From Microcebus murinus (taxonomy: Eukaryota > Chordata > Mammalia > Primates > Cheirogaleidae): 64,000 bases of DNA. The stretch lies in contig NC_134119.1 of the NCBI RefSeq assembly GCF_040939455.1, positions 16,666,501-16,730,500 of the forward strand, given 5' to 3'. Below, piece after piece: positions 36,814-49,357 of this stretch; position 1 is the stretch's first letter; every line of letters starts with the position of its first letter. The notes under the pieces were generated by a model, which saw nothing but the letters and a program-made list of their open reading frames with translations, was not told the DNA's origin and ran no database searches. Both the position numbers and the translations under genes were made by a program.

Positions 36814-37639
36814 TTGGGTTAACATGAATTTGACCAAGCCTTTTCAAACCTGGAATGTGGGTAGAATTTTACTATCTGCTTTGTTAAGCTGGAACTATGT
36901 TTCTGGAGTCCCAGCCCTGTATGGTTTCCAAGTTAGATTTGAAAGGCAGAGGTAAAGTAGCCGCTATTACAATCTGAAGGTCATAATGGTTAGATGATGC
37001 TGTTGTATACCAGCACAGAGGGGCCAGGGAATCCCAAGCTGTTGTCACTCTTCTCCACCAAGTCCCAAGCCTGTTCACCCACCATTGCCCCAGGCCAACA
37101 GCCACAGATGCATAGTGGTGGCCCTACAGGGGTAGCCCAGCATCCCATTAGATTCCCACAAACTTTCCCTTCTCTGTCCTATTATGACTGGACATGCCTG
37201 GTTTATTAGAATAACTGGTCTGTGACTCCTCTGAGCTTCCAACTTCCCCTTTATATCTTCATTTTCCCACCTCCTTGCATGTGGTTTAAGTTCTAATTCC
37301 TATAATAAATCCCTTACACAAAAATTTATTATGGTCTGTTTCCATAATTGAATTGACTAATAATTGAATAATTGAATCCAAATACAGAATACTTTACCAA
37401 AAGCAAGTTTTGGACCTACAGAGCCAAGCAGAGAATATGCTGACCACATGACATGATGGTACGACACAGGCCCTGGTAAGCAGCTGGCCTCTGTAGGTGG
37501 CATCCTTCTCTTGTGACTCTGTGGCTGCTGTGGTGTGTTCACAAGTTTGCACAGAAGAGGCATTGGATGTATGAGGCAAGAGGAATCTGGATTCAATTCC
37601 TACTTTACAAGTGATCTGAGGCAAGGTGCTTAGTCCTTC
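36814..37639. other. Unique intron
   Basis: No gene. 37250-37375 (cctataataaatcccttaca, ggtctgtttccataattg) resembles an LTR 3' end but is too decayed to call. Confidence 0.4.
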
Positions 37640-38035
37640 TGATGATGTTTTTATATCCCCAAAGTGAAGGAGTGAATAGTATTCACAAATATTTGGTACC
37701 TTTTCCCTGAGGGAGGATTATACTTCCTTGTTTCTCTGTCCTGTTAAATGTAGGTATGGCCATATGACTTGTAATAGTTTATGAAATGTAAAGGTAAGTG
37801 ATGTGTAGAAGCTTTAAGAATCACCTACCCTTTTCCAGTTCTGTGATAAGCAACAGTTCTAGAAAAAGGAGGCTCTGTAAGCTGGGTACCAGAATAAAGG
37901 GGATATGTAGTAGAGCTGTAGCTATGGGCATGTGGCTTGGGTGGGAACTCAGTCTTTATGGTTATAAGCCACTTAAATGTTGAGGTCACTTGTTATGTCA
38001 GCATGACTTGGGATATCCTGAGTGATACAGGATTG
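37640..38035 (+). mobile_element. MaLR-like LTR, decayed
   Basis: tatggccatatgacttgtaa, gaaatgtaaaggtaagtgat, ttataagccacttaaatgtt and the end gatatcctgagtgatacag resemble an MLT1-group LTR. Confidence 0.55.
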
Positions 38036-39384
38036 AACTAGAATGCTCCTTCTACATGAACTCGAACACTAGGGTTTGCAATAAACTTAGAGATCAGTCT
38101 TTTTAATTAGCAAGAAGTATGCAGTGTCATTGTTTAAATTGCTTATGGATACACATGAAACAGAAGCCTAGTGTATCTTCTCAAAATTAATTTACAGAAA
38201 TATATGCAATAAAATAATCTTTACATTAGCCCTTTGTTCACCTGGCACCTAAAATTGTATACATTACATCTCAAATGACTGAATCTTGAAATAAGCAGAC
38301 TGAATTGACAGAGTTAGTTGGGGCTACACAGAAATCATTTATGCACCCTCCTTACAAAACATTAGCTAATTATTTTTCCTTTCTACTGTCTTCTTAATAT
38401 AACTGCCTCAGTTTTGAGCTGAGAAATTCATACTTGGAGCTTATCAACCTCAAACAGTAGCAATTTGGAAACATTAATTAACTGTGTGGTAGGTAGTTAC
38501 ATTTTTTAAGTTGTTACCTGGAAGTTTCTCGATTTAAAAATTTGAAATAGTAGCTTGATGACTAAGAACCAATCTCTTAAAATGGAAAAATAGCAGGTTA
38601 GTGCTCATTTGTTTTTTTTCTTTTAAGCTTGTCACTTGGAAAATAAAGATGAAGGGAAGAAGATAAGAGCAGACGAAAAGAGGGAGAGAAAGAAATGTTA
38701 GTAAAATACCATTGAGAACAAAGACATTATGCACAAATCAGACTTTCCCAAACCTGTGCAATGAACGAGTCCTCTCTGAAGTTACTGTAACAACTTTTCA
38801 TTTTACACCAAAGTCCTCCATTAAGGATTATGGGGGACACAATTTGTTTTATGGGCTTTTTGTTGTTGTTGTTTTCTGCCTCCTCATCCTGAAATGCTCA
38901 GCAGTGCCAAATGTACTGCAATTTTATTGAGCGGCATGTTGTAAAACAATACACTCCATGTTTATTCAGTGAGAGTTTGCACTGGGGAACATTTAAGGCT
39001 GAGGTTTCCTAGCTGAGGAATGAACAAAGACGTGGCATTATCATTTATCTAACTTCATCACTTTCAAGCAAATGAAAACATGGCAGCGTTTCAATGGCAG
39101 GGAATCCATTTTGAAGTGAAATATTGCAAGTGGTTAAAGAAATAGACCTTTGTCTGTTGTATGCAGCCCGATTTTGATCATATGACTTTTACCCTTTTTT
39201 TGGAAACCCCAGATGATTCCCAATTTCTTTCCAACTCAGAATTAAAATTCCATTCCCTGCCCCCTCTTGCCTAAACACCTTCTGTTCTCACAAAGTAAAC
39301 AAACGTCCTGCCCTGTCTAGGAAAATCTGCATCCCACCACTTCCGAATAGTTGTCAGGTCTTGATACCAAACACAGGAAGCTTT
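38036..39384. other. Unique intron, no feature recognised
   Basis: No repeat recognised over 1.3 kb. A candidate for conservation testing, nothing more. Confidence 0.45.
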
Positions 39385-39682
39385 TGTAGATTAAACATTT
39401 GTTTATTAATCCCACATTTATTCTACAGATATTTACTGAATGCTTGTTACATGTGAGGCAATGTGCTCAATTGTGGATACAATGGTCAGCAAGATAGGCC
39501 TTTTGCCTTCTCTCATGGAGCTTATGAACTAGGGAAGAAGAAGAAAATATTCAAATAATCATACAAATATAAATGTAAAATTCCTCCCTGAGGAAGAGAA
39601 GACAGAGCTGAGATCCAAAGGATAAAGGAGGCAGATAACCCAGATGAAGGAAGAAGGCAGACCTCTCTAAACACAGAGGATG

Positions 39683-39887
39683 AATATTCATAGGACATTG
39701 AGCAGGTGGGAGGGAGGAGGAGGGGGGTTGGGTAAATTCACACCTAATGGGTATGGTGCACGATGTCTGGTGGTTGGGTCAAGCTACACTTGTAGCTCAG
39801 ACCTGGGTGCTGTGCAAAGGCAATAACATATGTAACCAAAGCATCTGTTCCCCATAATATTTTGAAATTAAAAAAATAAAAATAAAT
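39683..39887 (+). mobile_element. L1 3' UTR tail inside L2
   Basis: Short 5'-truncated L1 of the same type as at the window start: taatgggtatggtgcacgat, taacatatgtaaccaaagca, ccataatattttgaaatt and an A-rich tail. Target-site duplication aaa(c/t)acagaggatg at 39669-39682 and 39888-39901 with one mismatch. Confidence 0.9.
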
Positions 39888-40527
39888 AAATACAGAGGAT
39901 GGCATATGCAAAGGTCCGGTGGCATATGCAAAGAAATCACAACATAAAATGTTTAAAATATAAACAAGATGAAAAAGAGTAAAGCTTTATTCTTTTACAT
40001 TCATTCTTACATTTGCCTCCATCCTTTGATTTATTTGTTCATTGTTTCTGGAGAATCTATACTTCTATACTACTAGGCATTCGTGCCAATTTATCATAAG
40101 TTAAATTAATATGATTCCAATAAAAATACCAGCAAGGTCCAAATGTCTGTGCCCATGGAGCTCACGGAAATCATGGACTAGTGTGACAAGTAAATCACCA
40201 GTGGGGGTGGAGCAAGAATAGTGCTACACACGAGCTATGTACAAGAAGCTGTGGGGACACAGGGACATCTAAATCTTATGGGGGGGCTAAAACCACCAGT
40301 CAGAGGGGACCTGTCCTAGCAGAAGTGTTCCTTAAGCTGAGTTGTAATGGGCTAGTGAAGGGGGTGGAGGGATAAGAAAGGTAAGCTTGGCAGAGGGAAT
40401 AGTACCTGCTAAGTCATAAAGGCATGATGACCTTCTTGGACATTCCAGATAGTGAAAACTGTGTATATGAGAGTGGCAGCCGATGAGACCAAGAGGGTGT
40501 CCAAGGCCCTCCGTGAAGGGCCTAAGG

Positions 40528-41107
40528 CAATGGTTCCCAAATTTCCCCAGTCCACATTGCCCTTAGCCTCTCCGTTATATTTTCCCTGCCGCCTGTAAGC
40601 CAAAAGAAGTGCCTCAGGGTTTCTTTTCTTAAGTAGTAAAACTCAAGCAACTCGGTAAGTATCTATCTGCTAACAACTCAGTAGCCATCTGAAAAAGTCA
40701 CACAGGTAAATTAACAGGAAAAATAATACTTTTATTTCACTTTTAAATAGCCATGATTATTTGCTAATGGTATGGTGTGCCCTGTTGCCCTGTACAGCTC
40801 CTCAAACCTTGGAACCAGATTGGACCCTGTCACCCACACTTCCTGTTCCACATGGATTATCACACTTTGCTTTTTATCTCAGAAATAGTCAAAAACCCTG
40901 CTTGAAAATATATGGCACCATAGAAAGGAATGTTATGTAGTCTATTAATAATTTTGAAACTGTGGATTACCTTGAAACTAATAGTTCACACGCTATCCAA
41001 CAGATATCAAGGGCCTGCATTTTTTTTCAATGTTACAGTATCCTGCCCTACCCCTAGCAGTTTGGATGGAGGTCTGGGTACCTTGGAATATAGTTTGAGA
41101 AGCACAG
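40528..41107. mobile_element. hAT-type (Charlie-like) element inside L2
   Basis: Ends caatggttcccaaattt and atagtttgagaagcacag are inverted repeats of the hAT cagtggttctcaaa type. The L2 resumes directly after it. Flanks cctaagg and ggtaagg may be a decayed 8-bp target duplication. No transposase frame survives. Confidence 0.7.
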
Positions 41108-41760
41108 GGTAAGGTAACTGGGCTTCATCCTGAAAACTATGGGGAGCTCCTAAGGCCTCTAATTGGAGAGAAGGGATGCATGCTATGGTCAGATGTGTGT
41201 GTGTGTGTTAAAGATCTCTCTGGCAAGATGTGTAAAACACTGAAACAAAGTTTACAAAAAAACCTTAAAACTTAAGGGGACTTGGAGGCACACAATGGAA
41301 TTTTCCATCAGGCAGTTGGATATTCAGTTATGGAGATCGAGAAGTCTTAGCTAGAGCTATGATTTTGGAATTAGGGATAGTCACCAAAGCCCCAATGCCA
41401 CCAAAGTGTTAGGGTTTGGCTAATAGTGCTAAGGAAAGGCATTGTTGTCCTAGAAGAGCAGATGGTGAACACAGGAAGTCACAGAGGACTTAAGCCACAG
41501 GTGGCCACAAAGACTGCTGATAAGTAACAGTCAAGTAGGAAGGAAAGGAAGGAAAGAGGAAGAGCATAGTGTCCTGGAAGCTGAAAGAGGTAAGTGTCTT
41601 AAAGGAATGGTCTCAGGTGTCACGTACTGAACTCAGGTCAGACAAGCATAAAGAAAGAAGAGAACTACATGAAGATCATGCCAAGAAAGTCGCAGAGAAG
41701 CAGCCCTGAGAAGAGAGCTTGGGGAGGACATAACAAGGTGGCCTAGGAGCAGTATGAGAT

Positions 41761-42404
41761 GGACTAACCTCAAGTTCTAGCTCTGCCTGGAGCCCAGGGT
41801 GACCTTATATGCTTCTATGCATAAACAAGAGAGGAGCAGTATGTGAGGTTCCCAGAGGGTGATGTGAGGTTTCCAGAGGATGATGCTTAAAGTCCATTCA
41901 GTAGCCTGCAGACTTGGCTTAGGGTTCCAAATAGCATATTGGTTAAAAAAATGAAAGTCTGTCAAAGCTCATCTATTGTCATATATAGGCAGGGCTCTAC
42001 AGAGAAATGGAGATGAACCAAATGAGGCTTCTGCCCTTCAGGGTTTGCAGTCTGGGAGGGCAGTTATCATACAACTGCTATTAACATGTAAAGTAGAAAG
42101 TGGCAGATACCAACAGAAAGTTCAATTTATCTGTATCTGTCCTGTGCCTTCCATTGTTAAAACAAATAAATTCTTCTTTGTGCAGTTTATAACTCTTCTA
42201 TAAAACTCTTCACAGCAAGTCTCTTGAATGACAATAACTCTCCATGTGATGTTCCCCATGACCCGATATAAAGATGACTTTCATGCCAACCCTCTATGCA
42301 ACAGCATGGATTCCTGAATACAATTTAGATTCTACAGACCTTTCCAGTTTTATGTGATTCTTACAACAATCCTCTGATATATGCAGCACAAGGGTTGTGT
42401 TATT
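41761..42404. other. Unique intron, no feature recognised
   Basis: A tandem near-duplicate pair, gtgaggttcccagagggtga and gtgaggtttccagaggatga (41844-41883), is the only structure noticed. Confidence 0.5.
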
Positions 42405-43050
42405 TTATTCTTTTTTGTGATGTAACTCACATATCATAAAACTTACCACTTAAAAGTATACAAATCAATGTTTTTTAGTATATTCACAAAGTCATGAAAC
42501 CATCATCTCTATATAATTCTAGAACATTTTCATCACCCCAGAGAGATACCCCATTAGCAGTCATTCCCCAATTCTCCCCCATCTTCTATGCCCAAGCCTC
42601 TACCAATACTTACTAATCTACTCTATCTATGGATTTCCCATTCTGGATGTTCCAGATAAACAAAATGAGAAAATGTGGCCTTTGTTCCTAGCTTATTTCA
42701 CTTGGCATAACATCCATGTTCTACCATATATCAATACTTCATTCTTTTTTATTGGTGAATAATATTCCATTGTATGGATAGATCACATTTTGTTTATTCA
42801 TTCATCAGTTGATAGACATTCGGGTTGTTTCCACTTTTGGGCTATTATGAACAATACTGGTATGAACACTAGTGTACAAGTTTATGTGTGGACATATGTT
42901 TTTAACTTTCTTGAGTATATAGGAGTGGAACTGTTGGGGCATAAGGTAATTCTATGTTTAACTTTTTGAAGAACTGCCAAGCTGTTTTCTATAGTGACTA
43001 TACCATTTTACATAATTGCTGTGATGTATTAAGTTCCCAGTGTTTTACAT
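42405..43050 (-). mobile_element. Old mammalian L1 (L1M-type) 3' portion
   Basis: Reverse L1: tttcacttggcataacatcc, aatattccattgtatggata, gttgatagacattcgggttg and aactgccaagctgttttcta are the complement of the ORF2 end of old L1 families. No open frame remains. Confidence 0.88.
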
Positions 43051-43754
43051 TCTCACCAATATTTGTTATTTTCCATTGATTTAATTAAGGAGAGTTTTTT
43101 TTGTTGTTGTTTGTTTTTTTTTTTGTTTGTTTGTTGGGTTTTTTTTTTGGTTATCCTTATTTCACAGTTAAAAAAAATAAAAAAAGATGGATCTATACAG
43201 CAATTAATTAGAAAGGCCAGGCCATTATTTTTTAAGTTCTTAAACCAGCTTTCTTTCTGTGATATCAAAAAGCCATTTTGAAACCACATCAACATCCAGG
43301 TGTCATAAAGGCATAGAACACTGTCCTCAGGTATAACTTAGAGAAGGAAAGTGTTGTGGAAATACAACACACATACGCTCACATTCACACTCATGTGTGT
43401 GCACCCTACTCATTATATTAGTGGTTTAATGATATACTCAACAGAAGACCAATGGATGAATAGGAAGCTTTCAAAGAGGTTGAACTTAAATTACAGTAAT
43501 AGCTTTGACACTGAGAGATGATGATTCATTAGTATTAAAGGTATATGTTTCTTGTAATTCTTCAGACAATTCAGATTGTGATTCTAGCCTATGGTTCACT
43601 AGATCTGGATAGCTATACTCATGCCATTACATCTTGGTTATTCTAGAAAGAGGCGCAACCTTGACAAAAGCTGATATACTCAATTCTTCAAACTGCTTCT
43701 CGATTTGTCCCACAGCACACTATCTTTAAATTTGCTCATAGAAAAATACATAAA
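43051..43754. other. Unique intron with T-rich tract
   Basis: T/G-rich low-complexity run at 43095-43152 (gttgttgtttg, gtttgtttgttg). Nothing else recognised. Confidence 0.5.
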
Positions 43755-44147
43755 CAGATGCTCCTCAATTTAGGATGGGGCTATGTCCTGATAATCCCAT
43801 TGTAACTAAGGGGTGGTAAACCTGCAGCCTTCTGATTTCAAGACTGTTTTTTTAAGCACCAAACAAGGCAAGAAAAGCTTCATCTTCCTCTGCTGCACTT
43901 TTTTCAATAAAAGGATTTGTTCTATAAAATTTGAATTCAGTCAAAAGGCTGCACTTAAGGACCTAGAAGGCCGCATGTGACCTCAAAGCCATAGGTCCCC
44001 CCCCCCTCAGTAACTTACTGAATACTGTACTACTGTAAGTGAAAAACAGAATGATTATATGGGTACTCAAAGTTTGGTTTCTACCAAATGCATATCATTT
44101 TCATACCATCATAACATTGAAAAATCTAAGTCAGGGACCATTTGTAT
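43755..44147. mobile_element. Tigger-like DNA transposon with nested insertion
   Basis: Left end cagatgctcctcaatttagg and right end agtcagggaccatttgtatg. Inside the right half are tgaaaaacagaatgattata and gggtactcaaagtttggttt, as in a Tigger-type MITE. A hAT-like element interrupts it at 43809-44006. Confidence 0.7.
43809..44006. mobile_element. hAT-like MITE nested in Tigger
   Basis: aggggtggtaaacctgcagc at the left and aaggccgcatgtgacctcaa followed by gccataggtccccccccc at the right form approximate inverted ends. It separates two parts of the host element. Confidence 0.6.
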
Positions 44148-45562
44148 GTGAAACTTGGATATAATTTGATTATTATTTAAGCCAAATTTGTCAAAACTGG
44201 AAATGCTGTCCCATAAGTTATGTGACTAGAATAATAAAATGGCCTCCAAAAGTGCCTTGCCCCTGAATTAGTCCCAGACATTTTTTATAATGGAAATAAT
44301 CTAAACACATTTTGAGTGGCATAACAGCATCCCTCCTCACTTATCATAGGAAATGAGTTAATATATTTTCTTATTTAAAGCAAGAGAAAGGTACTGATGT
44401 GATATGTCATAATCTTTATGTTAAACCAAGATTTGTAATCTGGAAGAAATCAACTATCAAACTCACACGAACACAGCTGAGATTGAATTTTGAGAATGTA
44501 TTTCACCCCCCATTTAAATCAAAGCAGTATAATGTGTAACATAAATGAAAGCAAGAAATAAATATGGAATTATCCTTTTCAGATGCTAATTCTCTATGTT
44601 TCATATTAACAGTAACATGGTGAACAGTTAACATCTCGAAGTTATCGACAGCAAGACTGTAATATATTTTGGTGATAATGTCATTGGTATACAATATTAT
44701 GGAGTGTTCTGCTGATCTTGAATTTGAAATAACTCCCATAAGTAATGGCTTAGAGTATTCAAATGTGTGCAAATAAACAAGTAGGCTAATTAGAAATATT
44801 GGCAAACGTGTGCTTAATTTGTATCTTTTGGCTGATACATTAAATTTTGGGTAATGCAGATAAAGAAACATTTGCAGAGTATGCCAAACCTTTACCACCA
44901 TTTAAAAGAAAGAAAGTTTTTAATTACCCATATTTTTTTTTTTTAGAAACTGTTATCCTGGGATTGAGTTAGGCAAAATTACCAAGAGTAAAATCGGACA
45001 CTGAGACCTTTTAGCAGAGAAAAGATGTTGGAATTCCTAGGAATGCTGTGCTTTTTGACCAAACCATAATTTCTGGAATGATGCACATGGAGTGGTGAGA
45101 GGGGAAGGAAGTGTCTGCCTACTCAGCTGTAGAAACTGGAGCAATCTGAGGAGCAGTGGGGCGTCAAACCAAGTAACCCACCATGGCACAAAGCCTTCCA
45201 CATCTCCAGATCTGAACTAAGGAGCTGAAAACCTTCCCTTGGTATCCTCACTTCTGAGATACAAATACAATCATATATGAAATTACCAGACAGTACTTTG
45301 GTGTTACCATTAAACAAGCAATAATATGACCACATTACTATTGTTAGTTTGCCTTTTAGCCCAATATTTATAGCATGAACAAGATTTATTAAGTCTAGAC
45401 AATCAGCAAAATAATACATCATCAAGCCCTGATTTGTAGCATTTGTTGATTTATTCATGTAAATATTCTCACCATGGTGAATTTCATTCTACCTACATGA
45501 TGTCACTGAATATGGGATTAGGAAGGATGCATGTAAACTTACCCTTGTATAGAATTGCCACT
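44148..45562. other. Unique intron, no feature recognised
   Basis: Two open frames of 132 and 111 codons on the minus strand (44503-44901, 45123-45458) have no recognisable domain or good splice context. Confidence 0.5.
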
Positions 45563-45907
45563 ATGCAGGTACCATAGACAGGAATAAACCCAAGAGCATA
45601 AATAGTAGTGGGAAGTCTAAGATCAAGGTGGTTCTGCTAGATTTTTTTTCCTCTGGGAAGGCTCTCTTCCTGGCGTCTAATAGGAAGCTATCTACTAGCT
45701 GTATCCTCACAGGGCAGAGAGAGTAAGCAGAAGCAAACTCTCTGGTGTGTCTTCTTATAAAGGTATTAATCCCATCTTTAGGGGGCCCCACCCCTCATCA
45801 CCTCACCCAAACCTAATTAACCCCCAAAGGCTCCATCTCTATATACCATTACATTTGAGGTTAAGCCTTCAATATATGAATTTCAGGGGGACACAATTCA
45901 GCCCACA
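45563..45907 (-). mobile_element. MaLR LTR (MLT1/MST-like), solo
   Basis: On the minus strand it starts ctgtgggctgaattgtgtcc and continues attcatatattgaaggctta, gatggagcctttgggggtta and gggattaatacctttataag, the MLT1/MST order. Confidence 0.85.
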
Positions 45908-46199
45908 GAACTCACCTATCACCCAGCTACAATAATCATTTACTGGTATATGTCATCCCGTTTTATACAAAAAATATAATGTTTTTGTTGTATTATTTCA
46001 GAATATTAAACTATTCTACAGAAGAAAAGAAAAACAAATAGGCTGTATGAAACTCATGTGTTAAGTATTGATAATAACTAAGCATATAGGTTTTGAGATA
46101 TAGGCAGACTTTATAAAATGTGTTAAATATAGTACTAAGTTAATAACCTCTGAGATATGCCATGTGATATATATACATAAAGGATGGAACAAACAAGAG
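45908..46199. other. Unique intron, no feature recognised
   Basis: Short AT-rich stretch. Confidence 0.4.
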
Positions 46200-46770
46200 T
46201 GTTATCTCTAAATAAAAAGGGATGGTAAGACCAAGTCATAAGCATGAATCATGTCACCTCTAGGTTGACAGCAATGCCATCCCTAAATTAACCTCCCATT
46301 GGTGATACCCATTATAATCTCACTTGGCCCTGAGTATTCTCTGACATAGAAATACAGGACAGGTAAAACCCACTGCTGTTCACCAACTAACTGATGTGCC
46401 ACTAGCCCAGTGCGTTGACCCTGTGTCTGTCTGATAGACCAAGTGTGTATTGCTGGCCCAAGGTACTTGCATCTGCCATGCTTCTTTGCTCAGACCTCAA
46501 CTCTGGTCCTCATCATCATTGAGAAGGCTGAGATAGTAGAGAAACATGGCACATGAGCACAGAGTAACCAGGAGTGAGGCAGGCAATCATTCAACCTGTC
46601 ACCTAGCCTAAGTGAGTTAACCTGAGTTAACCGAATCCTCTTTCCCCTGACTTCTTTCTCCTTGATTCAATAAACTATGTATGTCATGCCTCTTAGTTTA
46701 GTCTATAAGCTTTTCTGTTGTGTAATCTCTGGGAGAGCTTACCTGCTAGTATACTCACAGCAAGGAAATT
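46200..46770 (+). repeat. Possible old LTR
   Basis: tccttgattcaataaactat, ctataagcttttctgttgtg and gtaatctctgggagagct resemble an LTR R/U5 end with AATAAA. The 5' boundary is unclear and the family unknown. Confidence 0.35.
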
Positions 46771-48297
46771 TCCAGAACATGGGCTCAGAAGAGATGGAGA
46801 GACTGCACTAAAGTTACTCAGTTCATATAGGCTAAAATCTAAGTGGTTAATATACTGCTGAACTTAATCCATAATTGTAAATACAACACTATATCACTTT
46901 GATTAGATACCAAATAAAGTATTTCACCTTTTGCACATTGTGCACATTTTAGAAGTGTGTGTTATGTATGTATAAAACAAAGAAAAGATATCTAGGGTGT
47001 GGCTTGAACCTAATATGTGACACGTTTTCCATTAAAAAAGAAATCCTTTTTGCAACTCCATTGAATTGTACATAAACAAGTGGAGAGAGAGCTTTCTTGC
47101 CACAGACAGATTTATTGTTATTTAAAAAATTTTATTGGTTTTATTTGTTTTTACTCCTTTGGTCTCTCAGTTCAACAGCTTAAGAATAGCTTAGATTCTA
47201 CACATTGAAATTGCTCTCCTAAAAAAATAAATCTGAACATTTGCAAGAAAAAATGTACAGTTTAAAGCCATTGCCTTTGCTCTAGACTATTAACCCTCTA
47301 GATATATGCCAAAATTGCCCAGTTGTTCAAACCTAATGGCAGGCTCGGGACTTTGTGGTCCATGTTTCGAATTGACTATTTCCTCATGATACAGTGATCT
47401 AATAATGTTGCTCCGGTCAGGGAAAAATAAAGCACTCAAGATGAAAGCTTGCATTGCAAATCTGTTTACAGTTTATATACAAATTTCCCTGTAATATACT
47501 TTCTTTGACAGTGTGCTGGGCCAGTATTTCCTCTGGAATACATTGTTGTAGAAACCAGTAATGATTTTCCTGGGAATGTTTCATAGCCTGATAAAAAAAC
47601 TGAAAATAATTAAGTTGACAAACCTAGCCAAATTAAGATGTTTTATACTTTCATTTTAAATATAGTTTTCTTGGTCTTTGCTAGTAGATTTATATTTGGA
47701 GAATATATAAGTGACTAAAAATAATTTTTCAAACTATAGATGAGATGAAGCAAAAAGTTTCAGGCACTTTTACAGAAAGAATTGATCATAGTTATATTGT
47801 AAGATTTTTGAAGAAAATATAAGATAAAGCATTTCCCAGATCATTAAAAGAACACATAATTTGAGAGAATCATTATATTGTAATAAAATCAAAGGTAACT
47901 TTCTAACCAAATTGCTCATCTCTAATATGTATCTTCTAAGTGAGGAACAATTTTACATACATCCAACGTTGGGTGGCCAACTCTTTTGTAATTTGCATGA
48001 TGAATCAAAGTTTAGTATTAGGAGATCTTAAAAGAAATTCAACTAAGGTGACACAATATTGTGACACTATTTCTCTACTTGCTAAGCATTACATTCACTT
48101 TCCTAACTAGATGTATTCTATAGGTTATAACACTAGTCACATTAATTACCATCTTATAACATCTATATCACACTATACTTAAATCAAAGAAGCAAAGAAT
48201 TTGGATGCCTGAGTTCAAGACTAAAAATCTTTGAGCCATCTGTGTTTAGTATACTGAATGCAGCTTTGTCCTATTACAAACTCAGTTTAACTTAAGT
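46771..48297. other. Unique AT-rich intron, no feature recognised
   Basis: About 1.5 kb without a recognised repeat. Confidence 0.5.
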
Positions 48298-48424
48298 CAA
48301 TGGTTCTCAACTTTATCAGGCCCTTTTTATAACAAATATTTTTTTTTGTAAAGCCGTCCTGCTATGCTGAAATGACATCTATAAATATTAAAACTCACCC
48401 ACATACATGAAGCAGAAAGTGTCA

Positions 48425-48893
48425 GTGTCCCATCCATATCTGCCCAGGATTCATCATTCTAGTACATGCCCACCCACAGCATTTTCCAGCAAACACCCTT
48501 GACATCACTCTCTGCCTGCAGGCTTTCTTGCAGCCTGCACAGGGGGCAGATTAAAAACATGCAGAGGAGTTAATGCCCCGGGAGCAGTCCTCGGACAACT
48601 GATGGAAGTGCAAGATGAACATCCCAGCTCTCCTCCTCTCTCAGACAGGACAACTCCTAGGCATGTTCTGCGTGTTCCCTCGGAATTCCCCAGCAGGACT
48701 GAGTGAGTCCTAGTTGTCCACAGTGATAACTTCCTTGCTAACACCTCCCACCCTTCTTGGCTGCCTTTCCTTCCCTTTCTCACCTCCCCACTTCTCTGCC
48801 ACTGCTTCCTGTCATCACTTCCTAAATAAAGTACTTGCACACAAAACCAGGGCTTAGGGTCTGCTTCCAGGGGAAGCCAAATTAAGACAACAC
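48425..48893 (+). mobile_element. LTR-like insert
   Basis: cacttctctgccactgcttc, ttcctaaataaagtacttgc and gggtctgcttccaggggaag followed by ccaaattaagacaaca follow a common mammalian LTR 3' end with AATAAA. The left boundary is approximate. Confidence 0.5.
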
Positions 48894-49337
48894 ATCAATG
48901 TAAAAAAAAAAAAAATCAATATAGTGCCATAAGTATAATATGAAAGAGATATAAAAGGAAAGTAATTATAGTAAAATTCTATTTTCAACATGTAAAGGCT
49001 CAAGCAGGACTGTAATAGAGCATACAATGAAATTGTCAGATATTTGCTTCTCTACGTAGAATCATCATGAAAAAACATCTACAAATGCAGACTCAAATCA
49101 GGTGTGACGTACTAGGGACTCAACTGACTCAGGGACATGGCTCTCTGTAGCATGATTTTCTCATGCATTCTTGGTGAAGTTCTAAGCAAAGTACAAGCTT
49201 CCCTTAATTTTCAGGGTAGTTCAGGACACAGTGACAATAAACAATCTTTTTTTGTTTTGATGTATCCTATTGTTTATAAATAGATTTTCACTTATATGAC
49301 TGTCTGGCAAAACATTAAAACATTGCTTGGGAGGAGG

Positions 49338-49357
49338 GACCTATAGTGTTATAGGTC
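49338..49357. repeat. Short hairpin flanked by gaggaggga repeats
   Basis: gacctata and tataggtc are perfect 8-bp arms around gtgt, and direct copies of gaggaggga stand on both sides. Confidence 0.85.

Larger units (their letters stand above)
39385..41760 (-). repeat. Long reverse L2 LINE, interrupted twice
   Basis: Pieces in L2 reverse order: tttactgaatgcttgttaca and tctcatggagcttatgaact; gcatatgcaaaggtccggtgg; tgggcttcatcctgaaaact with gatctctctggcaag; ggcagttggatattcagtta; and tagtgtcctggaagctgaa. An L1 tail (39683-39887) and a hAT element (40528-41107) break it. Confidence 0.75.

Noticed and set aside
44503..45458. Two minus-strand frames of 132 and 111 codons
   Set aside because: No domain recognised and no convincing exon boundaries. 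They could be tested by protein search but nothing in the sequence supports coding.
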